Of a stretch of DNA of 27,959 bases, positions 15,737 through 23,105 are shown in pieces. The notes under the pieces were generated by a model, which saw nothing but the letters and a program-made list of their open reading frames with translations, did not search any database and had not been told where the DNA came from. The translations under genes were made by a program, and so were the position numbers. Source of the DNA: Thermoplasmata archaeon (GTDB taxonomy: Archaea > Thermoplasmatota > Thermoplasmata > Thermoplasmatales > Aciduliprofundaceae). The stretch is taken from the NCBI GenBank assembly GCA_021163705.1, contig JAGGTO010000123.1, forward strand, positions 1-27,959. The letters run 5' to 3'. Each line of letters opens with the position of its first letter. The first letter of the stretch is position 1.

Positions 15737-16387
15737 TCACCTCATTTTTTCGTAGGCCTGTAAAACATAATCTATATATTGCTCATCTGGATATGCGCCT
15801 ATAAATTGAACATCCTCATTTATAACTATATGAGGAACACTCATGACATTCCATTTGTTTGCCCATTCAGGGAACTCTATAGCTTCTACCATCTCTCCAG
15901 TAATGTTCTCGTTGAGTATTGCAAATCTGTGAGCAGTTCTAACAGCCCTAGGACAATACGGACATGTTGGTGTGACAAATACCTGAATTATCACAGGCTT
16001 ATCTATCCTCATGAGCTTCTCCAGCACTTCAGGGGAGACCTCTGCACTCCTCTTTGAAACATCCATTATATCCTCAACAAGTGAGGAAAATTCATATCCT
16101 GAAGGAAGCCCCACATATCTTATTCTTCCCTGATATTTCTCTCCATCGGTAATCACCACTGTGGGAGCATGGGAAAGTCCATACTTCCTGGCCAGATCCT
16201 CATCTATTCTCTGCTCTTCGAACTTTATGAGGGAATTTAGTTCTGCAATCTCCGCGGCTATCGCTGATGCAACCCCACAGTACTGACAGTTATCTCCCGT
16301 GAATACCAGAAGCTTTACCTCTTCCTTGAGATTCTTTTCGAATTCTCCCTTAAGATATTTTTTGTCCTCATCCCTAATATAGGCCAT
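15737..16387 (-). CDS. pdo: protein disulfide oxidoreductase (two thioredoxin folds)
   Basis: A 216-residue tandem thioredoxin/glutaredoxin-fold protein of the archaeal PDO type. The first fold has CQYC at residues 34-37 and the second has CPYC at 142-145; both pairs are intact. The conserved cis-Pro turns are SHAPTVV and SVPHIVI. PDO forms, reduces and isomerises disulfides in the cytoplasm of thermophiles and is reduced by thioredoxin reductase, encoded just downstream. The ATG at 16387 is chosen over an upstream in-frame ATG at 16420 because GGTGAT (16391-16396) lies three nt before it and the TATA box overlaps the longer start. Confidence 0.93.
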   Translation of the reverse strand: MAYIRDEDKKYLKGEFEKNLKEEVKLLVFTGDNCQYCGVASAIAAEIAELNSLIKFEEQRIDEDLARKYGLSHAPTVVITDGEKYQGRIRYVGLPSGYEFSSLVEDIMDVSKRSAEVSPEVLEKLMRIDKPVIIQVFVTPTCPYCPRAVRTAHRFAILNENITGEMVEAIEFPEWANKWNVMSVPHIVINEDVQFIGAYPDEQYIDYVLQAYEKMR

Positions 16388-16415
16388 GACATCACCTGCA
16401 ACGGGAGTATAAACG

Positions 16416-16427
16416 CACATATAAAAA
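16416..16427 (-). promoter_or_regulatory. TATA box of the pdo-trxB operon
   Basis: Minus-strand TTTTTATATGTG centred about 26 nt upstream of the ribosome binding site at 16391-16396, so the leader would be very short and begin at or next to that site. Confidence 0.5.
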
Positions 16428-16452
16428 TATTTGGAGGACAGATATGTGAATC

Positions 16453-17310
16453 TTAAAATGCCCCTTTCTCCATCTTCTCAAGTCTTTGAAGACTCTCTAT
16501 AGCTGCATTCTGCATGCTGCCGTCCTTTATCTCTCCATATATCTCTATTGCCTCTTTTAGACAACTCTCAGCAATGGGTTTAGGGGCAAAAATATGGAAA
16601 TAATAGTAGGCATCTGCCAGCTCGTGAAGATATCCCCTTTTCTTCATGAGCTTACCTATTTTTTCAACTTCCTCCATCTTACCTTCCACAAGGGCAAAAA
16701 CTAAGTTAATATATAAAACCATCCTTTCCTCATCTATCTCCTCTGCGATTTTGAGAGATTTATTAAGCCATTCCTCTGCATTTTTCCAATTATTTTGAAG
16801 AGCATAGATCTCTCCTATGTTCTCTCCCGTATAAATCATTATCCTCTTCTCATTTCTTTCCTTAGCCATCTTATATGCCATTTCAAAGTATTTCTTGGCG
16901 TCTTCCAGCTCTCCTACCCTTTTATAAGCTTCCCCTATATTGTTAAGAACTCTTAGATAATCGTAGCTTCCCTCCCTGAGATTTTCCAGTGCTTTTTTAT
17001 AAAACCTCATGGCATTGTAGTTATCTCCTGTGTAAAGAAGTATACCTGCAGCAGTATTTAACATCTGTCCCCTAAACTCATTATCCTCTATGTCTTCCAC
17101 AAGCTTTAAAGCAAGATCTAGATTCTCTATTCCCTTATCCATATCCTTCTTGAAAAGAATGAAAATTCGGGCCTTGGAAAGTAAAAGTTGCACCATCATT
17201 TTTTTATCTGCAGTATTCCCAATAGCCTCATCCAAAAGAGAAAGAGCCTCATCTTCCTCACCCCTCCATACCAGGTCTTCAACCTTTTTTTGTAGAGCTT
17301 TCAAATCCAT
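16453..17310 (-). CDS. tetratricopeptide repeat protein
   Basis: A 285-residue all-helical protein with about six TPR units. Clear ones are DYLRVLNNIGEAYKRVGELE (near 117-136), DAKKYFEMAYKMAKERNEKR, TGENIGEIYALQNNWKNAEE and WLNKSLKIAEEIDEER. There is no signal peptide, catalytic motif or other domain. TPR proteins are protein-interaction scaffolds; no partner can be named. An AT-rich TTTTAATAAG (17331-17340) about 26 nt upstream with no ribosome binding site suggests a leaderless single-gene transcript. Confidence 0.85.
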   Translation of the reverse strand: MDLKALQKKVEDLVWRGEEDEALSLLDEAIGNTADKKMMVQLLLSKARIFILFKKDMDKGIENLDLALKLVEDIEDNEFRGQMLNTAAGILLYTGDNYNAMRFYKKALENLREGSYDYLRVLNNIGEAYKRVGELEDAKKYFEMAYKMAKERNEKRIMIYTGENIGEIYALQNNWKNAEEWLNKSLKIAEEIDEERMVLYINLVFALVEGKMEEVEKIGKLMKKRGYLHELADAYYYFHIFAPKPIAESCLKEAIEIYGEIKDGSMQNAAIESLQRLEKMEKGAF

Positions 17311-17423
17311 ACACTTTTAATACTCGCTCATCTTATTAAAACTTTCCGAAAATAATACTCAATCAGTGCATTTGTTCTCAAACTTTTCGCAAGTTTTTTA
17401 TGCAACCTCATCTCTTTGTTTCT

Positions 17424-17612
17424 GTGAAAAAAATTAAGGTATGTCCAATGTGTGGAAGTACCCACATTCATTATGTTGCGGGTATGATTACAGGGGAGAA
17501 ATATAAATGTGAGGATTGTGGGTATGAAGGTTCCCTGATCCTTGAAATGGATATTGAGGAATATAAAAGATGGATGAAGAGCAGGGGTGAGAAAAATGGA
17601 GTTGAGAGATAA
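17424..17612 (+). CDS. small zinc-ribbon protein
   Basis: A 62-residue protein with a four-cysteine zinc ribbon, CPMC and CEDC, separated by a 19-residue strand-loop-strand, followed by a short helix (MDIEEYKRWMKS). It may bind nucleic acid or act in transcription or translation; no specific family is recognised. The GTG at 17424 is preferred because TTTTTTATG at 17394-17402 fits a TATA box 26 nt upstream; the ATG at 17400 lies inside that element and is the alternative. The last 17 nt overlap the following dehydrogenase gene, whose ribosome binding site (GGGGTGAG) lies inside this gene. Confidence 0.7.
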   Translation: MKKIKVCPMCGSTHIHYVAGMITGEKYKCEDCGYEGSLILEMDIEEYKRWMKSRGEKNGVER

Positions 17613-18318
17613 GATTGCCCTAGTAACCGGAGGCAATAGAGGAATTGGAAGAGCAGTATCCCTTGCCTTGGCAAAAAGAGGATGCAATGTAATCATTAAC
17701 TATCGCTCTGGTGAGGAAGAGGCGCAGAGAACCTTGGAAATGGTTAAAGGAGAAGGTGTTAAAGCTTGGCTGCTTAAATTTGATGTGAGGAGAAGGAATG
17801 AGGTCAGAGAAGCTCTGCATTCCATATCTCCCGAGATAGGGAGAATAGATATACTCATCAATAATGCAGGCATCCTTGGAAAAAAATTCAAGCTGGAGGA
17901 TATTGACGATGATGAATGGGATAATGTTTTAAACACAAATCTGAAGGGGGCATTCATAGTAACCCAGGAAGTTCTGAAATACATGAAAAAAGGCAAAATC
18001 GTAAACATAGCATCTATCGCTGGAAGAAATGGCGGAGCCGTAGGTGCGCATTATGCAGCCTCCAAGGCCGGATTAATCGGCTTGACTTTTGCCCTGGCCT
18101 CCCAGCTTGCCCCGAATATTCTGGTAAATGCGGTGGCTCCTGGCCCTGTGGATACCTCGCTGATAAGTGAGGAAAAGAAAGAAGAGCTTGCTAAGCTGGC
18201 TCTTGTAAATAGAATCGCCAGGCCCTATGAAATAGCTCACGCTGTGATCTTTCTCCTTGAAAACGATTATATGACGGGAAGTGTGGTGGATATAAACGGC
18301 GGAAGATACATGATTTAG
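17596..18318 (+). CDS. short-chain dehydrogenase/reductase (FabG-like)
   Basis: A 240-residue classical SDR. The cofactor loop TGGNRGIG is at residues 10-17, NNAG near 90, the catalytic Ser in NIASIAGRNGG and the HYAASKAG Tyr-Lys pair near 154-161. The C-terminal NDYMTGSVVDINGGRYM is typical of 3-oxoacyl-reductase-like members. The Arg-rich segment NYRSGEE after the second strand suggests NADPH preference. The substrate is unknown, since archaea lack standard fatty acid synthesis. The ATG at 17596 follows GGGGTGAGAAAA; the GTG at 17587 is within that site. It is coupled to the zinc-ribbon gene. Confidence 0.88.
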   Translation: MELRDKIALVTGGNRGIGRAVSLALAKRGCNVIINYRSGEEEAQRTLEMVKGEGVKAWLLKFDVRRRNEVREALHSISPEIGRIDILINNAGILGKKFKLEDIDDDEWDNVLNTNLKGAFIVTQEVLKYMKKGKIVNIASIAGRNGGAVGAHYAASKAGLIGLTFALASQLAPNILVNAVAPGPVDTSLISEEKKEELAKLALVNRIARPYEIAHAVIFLLENDYMTGSVVDINGGRYMI

Positions 18319-18320
18319 AC

Positions 18321-19016
18321 CTATCTCTCCAGGATCTCCAGAACTTCCCAAAGACCATTAACATTACCCACCATAAATCCCCTCTCATCGATTTTTTCAA
18401 TTCTTGTAGCTTTTGGGTTTATCCATACGGCGTAAAGACCTGCATTCAAAGCACCTTCAAAATCCTCGCTCCTGGTGTCTCCAATATGCAGTGCCTCCTC
18501 AGGCGAAACACTGAAATATCGTAAAGGTTCTAAAAACATTTTCTTCATGGGCTTATAAACCCTCAGCTCATCCGAATAAAACTGCCTATCAATATAATCT
18601 GCAAGTTGATATTTCTCCAGGAGGAGACGGGTATAGGAAGAGGGCCAGAACATAACATTTCCGATGGTTATTGAGATTAATCCCAGATCCCTAACTTTTC
18701 TCAAGGTATCCCTGGCACCTTCTATAACAACTTCTTTATCCACATTTAATGTAGCCTTTGCAACTGCTCTTTTCACAACCTCAACATCTTTTCCAATTCT
18801 ATTTGCTAAAAGCTCCTGGCTCAACTCCAGAATTCTATCTGGATTACTCTTTCCTTCTTTTCTCTCTTTCTTAATTTCTTTTCTCACCTCAAATATGGCC
18901 TGTGAGGCTTCCTCAACCTTTATCTTGGCAAGCTCCACTAAACACCTCTGAAGCTCTTCATTCATAGCTTTAAGGCTAAGGAGTGTATTCCATACATCAA
19001 ACGATATTAGTTTCAT
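18321..19016 (-). CDS. HAD-superfamily hydrolase
   Basis: A 231-residue HAD-fold protein. Motif I is FDVWNT with the nucleophile D7, motif II is the Thr in ISITIGN, and motif III/IV is HIGDTRSEDFEGALNAG followed by AVWINP. The second Asp of the usual DxD is replaced by Trp (W9), as in dehalogenase-like and some archaeal members, so ordinary phosphatase chemistry is uncertain. The cap is helical and charged, C1 type. The ATG at 19016 is chosen for the AAGGTGAT four nt upstream; the TTG at 19031 would lie before it. It ends 3 nt from the convergent dehydrogenase gene. Confidence 0.85.
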   Translation of the reverse strand: MKLISFDVWNTLLSLKAMNEELQRCLVELAKIKVEEASQAIFEVRKEIKKERKEGKSNPDRILELSQELLANRIGKDVEVVKRAVAKATLNVDKEVVIEGARDTLRKVRDLGLISITIGNVMFWPSSYTRLLLEKYQLADYIDRQFYSDELRVYKPMKKMFLEPLRYFSVSPEEALHIGDTRSEDFEGALNAGLYAVWINPKATRIEKIDERGFMVGNVNGLWEVLEILER

Positions 19017-19136
19017 TTTTATCACCTTCAATTCAACCGTAGCTTCTCAATATTTTCACAAAATATAATTTTTTAGGTGTAATAATGCTTTATCTATAGC
19101 CGGAGTTCATCTTGATACTTTCATCAAATTGTGAAA

Positions 19137-19164
19137 TTTTTATATCTTTGCATTGATATGCAAA
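19137..19164 (+). promoter_or_regulatory. promoter and operator-like inverted repeat before the MATE gene
   Basis: TTTTATATC (19137-19145) is a TATA candidate. Immediately after it is a perfect inverted repeat TTTGCAT-TGAT-ATGCAAA (19147-19164), placed between the TATA box and the probable start of transcription. That is the standard position for a repressor site. The rest of the 179-nt spacer to the HAD gene is AT-rich without an open reading frame. Confidence 0.5.
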
Positions 19165-19195
19165 AGTTAAAATATAACATTTTCATGGAGGGTAT

Positions 19196-20644
19196 GTGGC
19201 CATTCGACTGAGCAGGGAGGAGATACTGAGCGGTGGAATTGTTCGTACCATGTTTCTTTTAGGCTGGCCCATGATGCTCAGCAGTTTGCTTCAAACTCTC
19301 TACAACTTAACAGATATGTTCTGGCTGGGAAGGTTACCCGCAGAGGAGGCAAAAATTGCGGTGGGTGCCATAAATTTTACCTGGCCAGTAGTGTTTTTCT
19401 TCATATCATTTGCCGGTGGATTGGGGAGAGGAGGAATACCCATCATATCGCAGTATATAGGATCCAATCAAAGAGAGAAGGCAAATCATTACACAGGACA
19501 GATATTCGGGGTTGTTTTAATAATAGCCATAATCATGGCCGTTGTGGGCTCCACATTTTCCTATCCCATATTTCGAGCTATGGGGGCTAAGGGTGAGTTC
19601 CTCAAAACTGCAGCAGAATATGGCTCCATAATATTTTTGGGACTTCCATTTATGTTCATAGTGATGGGCGGAGGAAGCGTAATATCTGCAGAGGGGGATA
19701 CTGTAACACCACTCATCATCAGTGGCACATCAGTCGTTATAAATATCATCCTTGACCCCCTCCTAATATTTGGCATGGGAGGATTACCTAAAATGGGTGT
19801 ATTGGGTGCTGCCACAGCCACAGTTATAGCGAGAATAGTGGCAGCCTTATGGCTCTTATACCTCCTTTTAAAGGGTCGATTAAGATTAAAACCCAAATTA
19901 AAAGACTTTAAGCCCAAATGGAATAGTGTGAGGTTCATCCTGAGAGTAGGTCTACCTTCAAGCATATCCCAAAGCGCCATGGCTTTTGGCTTTGTGGTTA
20001 TTCAGACCATACTTGCCCATCTGCCAAACCCCGAACTGGCTATTGCCACCTATGGAGTTGCAAATAGAATAGTTAATATGATGTTTGTGGTGGTTAATGG
20101 ACTGGCGTCTTCAGTTACCATTATGCTTGGCCAGGCTCTTGGTGCGGATTTGATTGAGCGTGCTAAGAAAATAGCTCAAACAGGCATCTTCTTTATGTTC
20201 TATCTTCTCCTAATAGCTTCGGGTATTATTTACATATTCCGCAGACCAATAATAGCATTCTTTGTCCCTAATAATCCAGATATAATCGAGAGTGCTGGGA
20301 TCTTCCTATCTATAGTTTTAATAGGTATTCCGTACTTTGGTATTTTTAGGGTTATAACATCAATCCTGACAGGCTCAGGACATACTATGCAAAGTATGAT
20401 TGTCAGCATAACCCGTCTCTGGCTTTTAAGAATACCCCTTGCAGCATATTTATCATTTGGTGTCATAACTATACCTCTCATTCAAACAGTTCTTCATGGT
20501 CTTAATTTCGGTGCTATGGGCGTATGGTTTGCCATGGCCATATCCAATATGGTATCTGCCGGCATAGGAGGGATATTCTACTTCAAGGGAGACTGGCAGC
20601 ACAAGATAATAAAGAGAAAAAGGCCTATCAGTCCAGAAATTTAA
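19196..20644 (+). CDS. MATE family efflux transporter
   Basis: A 482-residue membrane protein with twelve predicted transmembrane helices in two homologous halves. It opens with FLLGWPMMLSSLLQTLYNLT and carries typical MATE segments: FWLGRLP, FAGGLGRGGIPIISQYIGS and the second-half equivalent VVNGLASSVTIMLGQALGAD. MATE proteins export drugs or metabolites using Na+ or H+. The substrate is unknown. The start is GTG at 19196 with GGAGG five nt before it; the ATG two nt upstream is out of frame and stops quickly. The 3' end overlaps the opposing M24-like gene by 17 nt. Confidence 0.92.
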   Translation: MAIRLSREEILSGGIVRTMFLLGWPMMLSSLLQTLYNLTDMFWLGRLPAEEAKIAVGAINFTWPVVFFFISFAGGLGRGGIPIISQYIGSNQREKANHYTGQIFGVVLIIAIIMAVVGSTFSYPIFRAMGAKGEFLKTAAEYGSIIFLGLPFMFIVMGGGSVISAEGDTVTPLIISGTSVVINIILDPLLIFGMGGLPKMGVLGAATATVIARIVAALWLLYLLLKGRLRLKPKLKDFKPKWNSVRFILRVGLPSSISQSAMAFGFVVIQTILAHLPNPELAIATYGVANRIVNMMFVVVNGLASSVTIMLGQALGADLIERAKKIAQTGIFFMFYLLLIASGIIYIFRRPIIAFFVPNNPDIIESAGIFLSIVLIGIPYFGIFRVITSILTGSGHTMQSMIVSITRLWLLRIPLAAYLSFGVITIPLIQTVLHGLNFGAMGVWFAMAISNMVSAGIGGIFYFKGDWQHKIIKRKRPISPEI

Positions 20645-21554
20645 TAGCCTCCTTTTCTACAAGTATGTTTCTTTTAACTCTTATAACCCCCTTATCTGTA
20701 TAGATGGATGGTACAACGGTGAATACCATATTTTCCTCCAGAATATCATTGGATGGGGCATAGGGTCTGTAAAATCCCGCTGTAGGCATAACACTGTAAT
20801 GGGGAAACTCACCTACTTCACGCACTATTTCATCAACTCTATTGCATGAAACCCCGCTTTTTATCAGGGACGACAGTTTTGCATACATCGCGTTGATCCT
20901 CTTTATGGCGTCAATCCAGTTTTTTCTCTCTTCAGTTAAAATAACCCTTGAAAAATTCAGGTAGTAGCCATCAAGGGATGGGGAGGAGTCTATATAAACT
21001 ATTGTCCTCTCCTGAATTTTTTCATCACCACTTTTTGGGAATACCTTTTTACTCTTTTCTCCGCATACAACAATTGAGGGATACAGAAAGCTATCAACCC
21101 CCCTTCTCAAAAGATGATACTCAAGAATTGCCTTTGCTTCCTTCTCTTTCATCCCTATCTCTATTTCATTGAAAAAGGCTCTCAATGCTTCCTGAATGAT
21201 TTCTCCCAAGGATATAAGGAGAGAGATCTCTTCGGGAAAGGGCTTTCTCATGGCTTCCATGAGAATATCGGTACCGTCCTTATGTGGAAATTTTAAATTT
21301 GAGATAGGGGCATGGGGGCTCACATAGTACTCCCCCTTAAATTCCGGCTCTCCATATATTATCTCATAATTTTCTTTTATATTTTCTAAATCCTCCTCCA
21401 TAGCTTTAGGAGCATAGACCTTTATTTCATCCTCTATTATCAGATGTGTAAAGGCCCTTGTGCCTATGAGCTTCGATACCTCCGGATCATTTGGAAAGAA
21501 AACAAAATTGCCATAAGATGCTAAAAGTCTTGCTCTCATCTCACGAGGTGTCAT
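20628..21554 (-). CDS. M24 (aminopeptidase P / creatinase fold) protein lacking metal ligands
   Basis: A 308-residue protein with an N-terminal creatinase-like domain (residues 1 to about 90) and a C-terminal pita-bread M24 domain. Of the five metal ligands of the family, only the first Asp (VYIDSS) is kept. The second Asp aligns with Asn (YYLNFSRV). The His position falls in FYRPYAPS. TIEPG has become TVVPS and GVRIED has become VIRVKR. It is therefore probably not a peptidase; some M24-fold proteins (e.g. histone chaperone subunits) are binding proteins. The ATG at 21554 follows GAGGTG. It overlaps the PIN gene by 14 nt and is last in the CARF-PIN operon. Confidence 0.72.
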   Translation of the reverse strand: MTPREMRARLLASYGNFVFFPNDPEVSKLIGTRAFTHLIIEDEIKVYAPKAMEEDLENIKENYEIIYGEPEFKGEYYVSPHAPISNLKFPHKDGTDILMEAMRKPFPEEISLLISLGEIIQEALRAFFNEIEIGMKEKEAKAILEYHLLRRGVDSFLYPSIVVCGEKSKKVFPKSGDEKIQERTIVYIDSSPSLDGYYLNFSRVILTEERKNWIDAIKRINAMYAKLSSLIKSGVSCNRVDEIVREVGEFPHYSVMPTAGFYRPYAPSNDILEENMVFTVVPSIYTDKGVIRVKRNILVEKEAIKFLD

Positions 21555-22560
21555 TGAACGCACCTCTACAAGTTCTTATGTCTCTGGCAGTATCTCCATC
21601 CACATTGTATATCTTTATTCTCTCATGGAAATAGTCATCAGCATCTTTCCCTCTCCATTCTCCGAGAAGTACTGTATTATTTATGGATATTATTCCAAAA
21701 CTCAGGGTCAAGTCATAGAGAAGTGCAGGTATGGCAATAGGATCTATTTTATCCACCTCAATTTTATGGGGAAGTTTATAGTAAATTGAGCTTAGTTGCT
21801 GAGCCTGGGCATGGAATACCATATCCTTATCTGCAGTTAATACCACAACCTCCGCATTTATATTATCTGAAAATTTCTTGTATTCTCCTATGATTTCCCT
21901 ATCTCTAACTTCCTTATCCCTACTTTCACTTCTTTTTCCCACACGATATGCATCCTTAACATTCAGAAGATAGTAAATTTCGTTCATCGCATTTTTTGCT
22001 CTCCTGCAATCCTTGGTGCTTCCGTTGGCAAATTCGTACATCACAGAATGATAGGGTAAATTTTCCAGCTCTCTCAGCATCTTACCCGAATATTTGGTAT
22101 GTATGCGGGCATCTATCTCCTCTATAACTATCTCGCTTATCACATACTTGAAGGAATTTTGAATTCTTCTTGAAGGTATCCGATAATAGGCCACATTTGT
22201 ATCTATGCCTATGAATATGGGCTTAACATATATGGTTCTGTCCTTAATGGAGGCTTCTAAAAGTCTGAAGTTTTCGTTAATTTCCTCTTCATTTTCAAAT
22301 CTGAGGATTCCGGAAGAGAGGAAGGAATCCAGGAGATCATGGTAATCTGGTAGATCCCTCCTTAAGAAATCCGTCTTTGCATATTTTCTCTTAACATTAT
22401 TGAGCTCATGGATATCAACTAAATCTGAAATCTTGAAATTGTTGAGATTGAGTGTGAAGAGATTAATCTCGTATGGGGGATATCCCACAGTAACCTCATG
22501 AATGCCACGAAGATAGTATCTGTTTAGCAGTATGAAGAGTTCGTTCTTGCCTATTATCAT
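21541..22560 (-). CDS. PIN-domain protein, probable ribonuclease
   Basis: A 339-residue protein whose central/C-terminal PIN domain (about 115-265) has the full acidic site: D120 in FIGIDTNVAYY, E147/E148 in SEIVIEEIDAR, D220 in EVRDREIIGEY, and D244 and D246 in VVVLTADKDMVFHA. PIN domains are Mg/Mn-dependent RNases. About 110 residues before the PIN and 70 after it (LYDLTLSFGIISINNTVLLG) match no family I recognise. At this length it is not a simple VapC toxin, and no antitoxin gene is adjacent. The ATG overlaps the stop of the CARF-like gene (ATGA), so the two are translationally coupled. Confidence 0.78.
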   Translation of the reverse strand: MIIGKNELFILLNRYYLRGIHEVTVGYPPYEINLFTLNLNNFKISDLVDIHELNNVKRKYAKTDFLRRDLPDYHDLLDSFLSSGILRFENEEEINENFRLLEASIKDRTIYVKPIFIGIDTNVAYYRIPSRRIQNSFKYVISEIVIEEIDARIHTKYSGKMLRELENLPYHSVMYEFANGSTKDCRRAKNAMNEIYYLLNVKDAYRVGKRSESRDKEVRDREIIGEYKKFSDNINAEVVVLTADKDMVFHAQAQQLSSIYYKLPHKIEVDKIDPIAIPALLYDLTLSFGIISINNTVLLGEWRGKDADDYFHERIKIYNVDGDTARDIRTCRGAFNDTS

Positions 22561-22976
22561 AGTGAGACCTCCATGAGCTTCTGCAGAGATAGGGGTCGCA
22601 TCATGAAGGGATAGTTGGAGAATCTCATATCTTTTAGAAAGAGATAGGTAACCTTTACATTCTCTATTCCCATAAGTGAGAGAATCATTGCCTTTCTGGC
22701 ACCGGTTATATCTATCACATCTCCATCTTCAATTATATCAAGCAATATCTTGCGAAGAGATGAAACCTCGTAGCTCACCTTTCTCTTCTTCAAATTCAGA
22801 ATTTTTCCATGGATCTCATAGAGCTTTTTTATCCTGCCTTCTATTTTTCTCATCACATCCTCATCAGTATAGAGGATAATCACCTGGGAGGGAAACACAC
22901 CTTTTATCTTGGCGTATGCGTATAGCGAATTGAGGGGAGGCCACATTTCTCTTGAGACAAAGAGGATGTATTTCAC
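22557..22976 (-). CDS. small CARF-like Rossmann-fold protein
   Basis: A 139-residue protein with alternating strands and helices: KYILFVS, QVIILYT, KILNL, DVIDITG, VKVTYLFL. The segment DVIDITGARKAMILSLM (86-102) resembles the T-G-G-T-K loop that binds cyclic oligoadenylate in CARF domains of the Card1/DUF1887 type. CARF domains sense cyclic oligonucleotides and switch on attached nucleases. Here no effector is fused, but the adjacent coupled gene encodes a PIN nuclease. The assignment rests on fold pattern and one motif and is tentative; another nucleotide-binding Rossmann protein is possible. The start is GTG at 22976 with no good ribosome binding site and a TATA box about 26 nt upstream. 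Confidence 0.58.
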   Translation of the reverse strand: MKYILFVSREMWPPLNSLYAYAKIKGVFPSQVIILYTDEDVMRKIEGRIKKLYEIHGKILNLKKRKVSYEVSSLRKILLDIIEDGDVIDITGARKAMILSLMGIENVKVTYLFLKDMRFSNYPFMMRPLSLQKLMEVSL

Positions 22977-22995
22977 AGGTATCCCAAATATGTTC

Positions 22996-23008
22996 CCCTA
23001 TTTTAGGG
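22996..23008 (-). promoter_or_regulatory. TATA box inside an inverted repeat, CARF-PIN operon
   Basis: CCCTA-TTT-TAGGG is a perfect 5-bp-arm inverted repeat. On the minus strand it reads CCCTAAAATAGGG, an AT core that sits 20-32 nt before the GTG at 22976, exactly where the TATA box of a leaderless gene is expected. A protein binding the repeat would block TBP. The 129-nt spacer holds no other feature. Confidence 0.45.
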
Positions 23009-23105
23009 TTTGCACCTTAAAATTGAATCGTAGTATCTCAAAATAATTTAGGATAGATTTCATTAAGAGGTATGCGAAAGCTGAATTGGAGGGGAAAAGA
23101 TGTTC

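Noticed and set aside
21541..22560. VapBC toxin-antitoxin pair
   Set aside because: The PIN protein is more than twice VapC length and the upstream partner is a Rossmann-like protein, not a small DNA-binding antitoxin.
20628..22976. A CRISPR locus around the CARF-like gene
   Set aside because: No direct-repeat array and no Cas10, Cas7 or Cas6-like protein is visible anywhere in the window.
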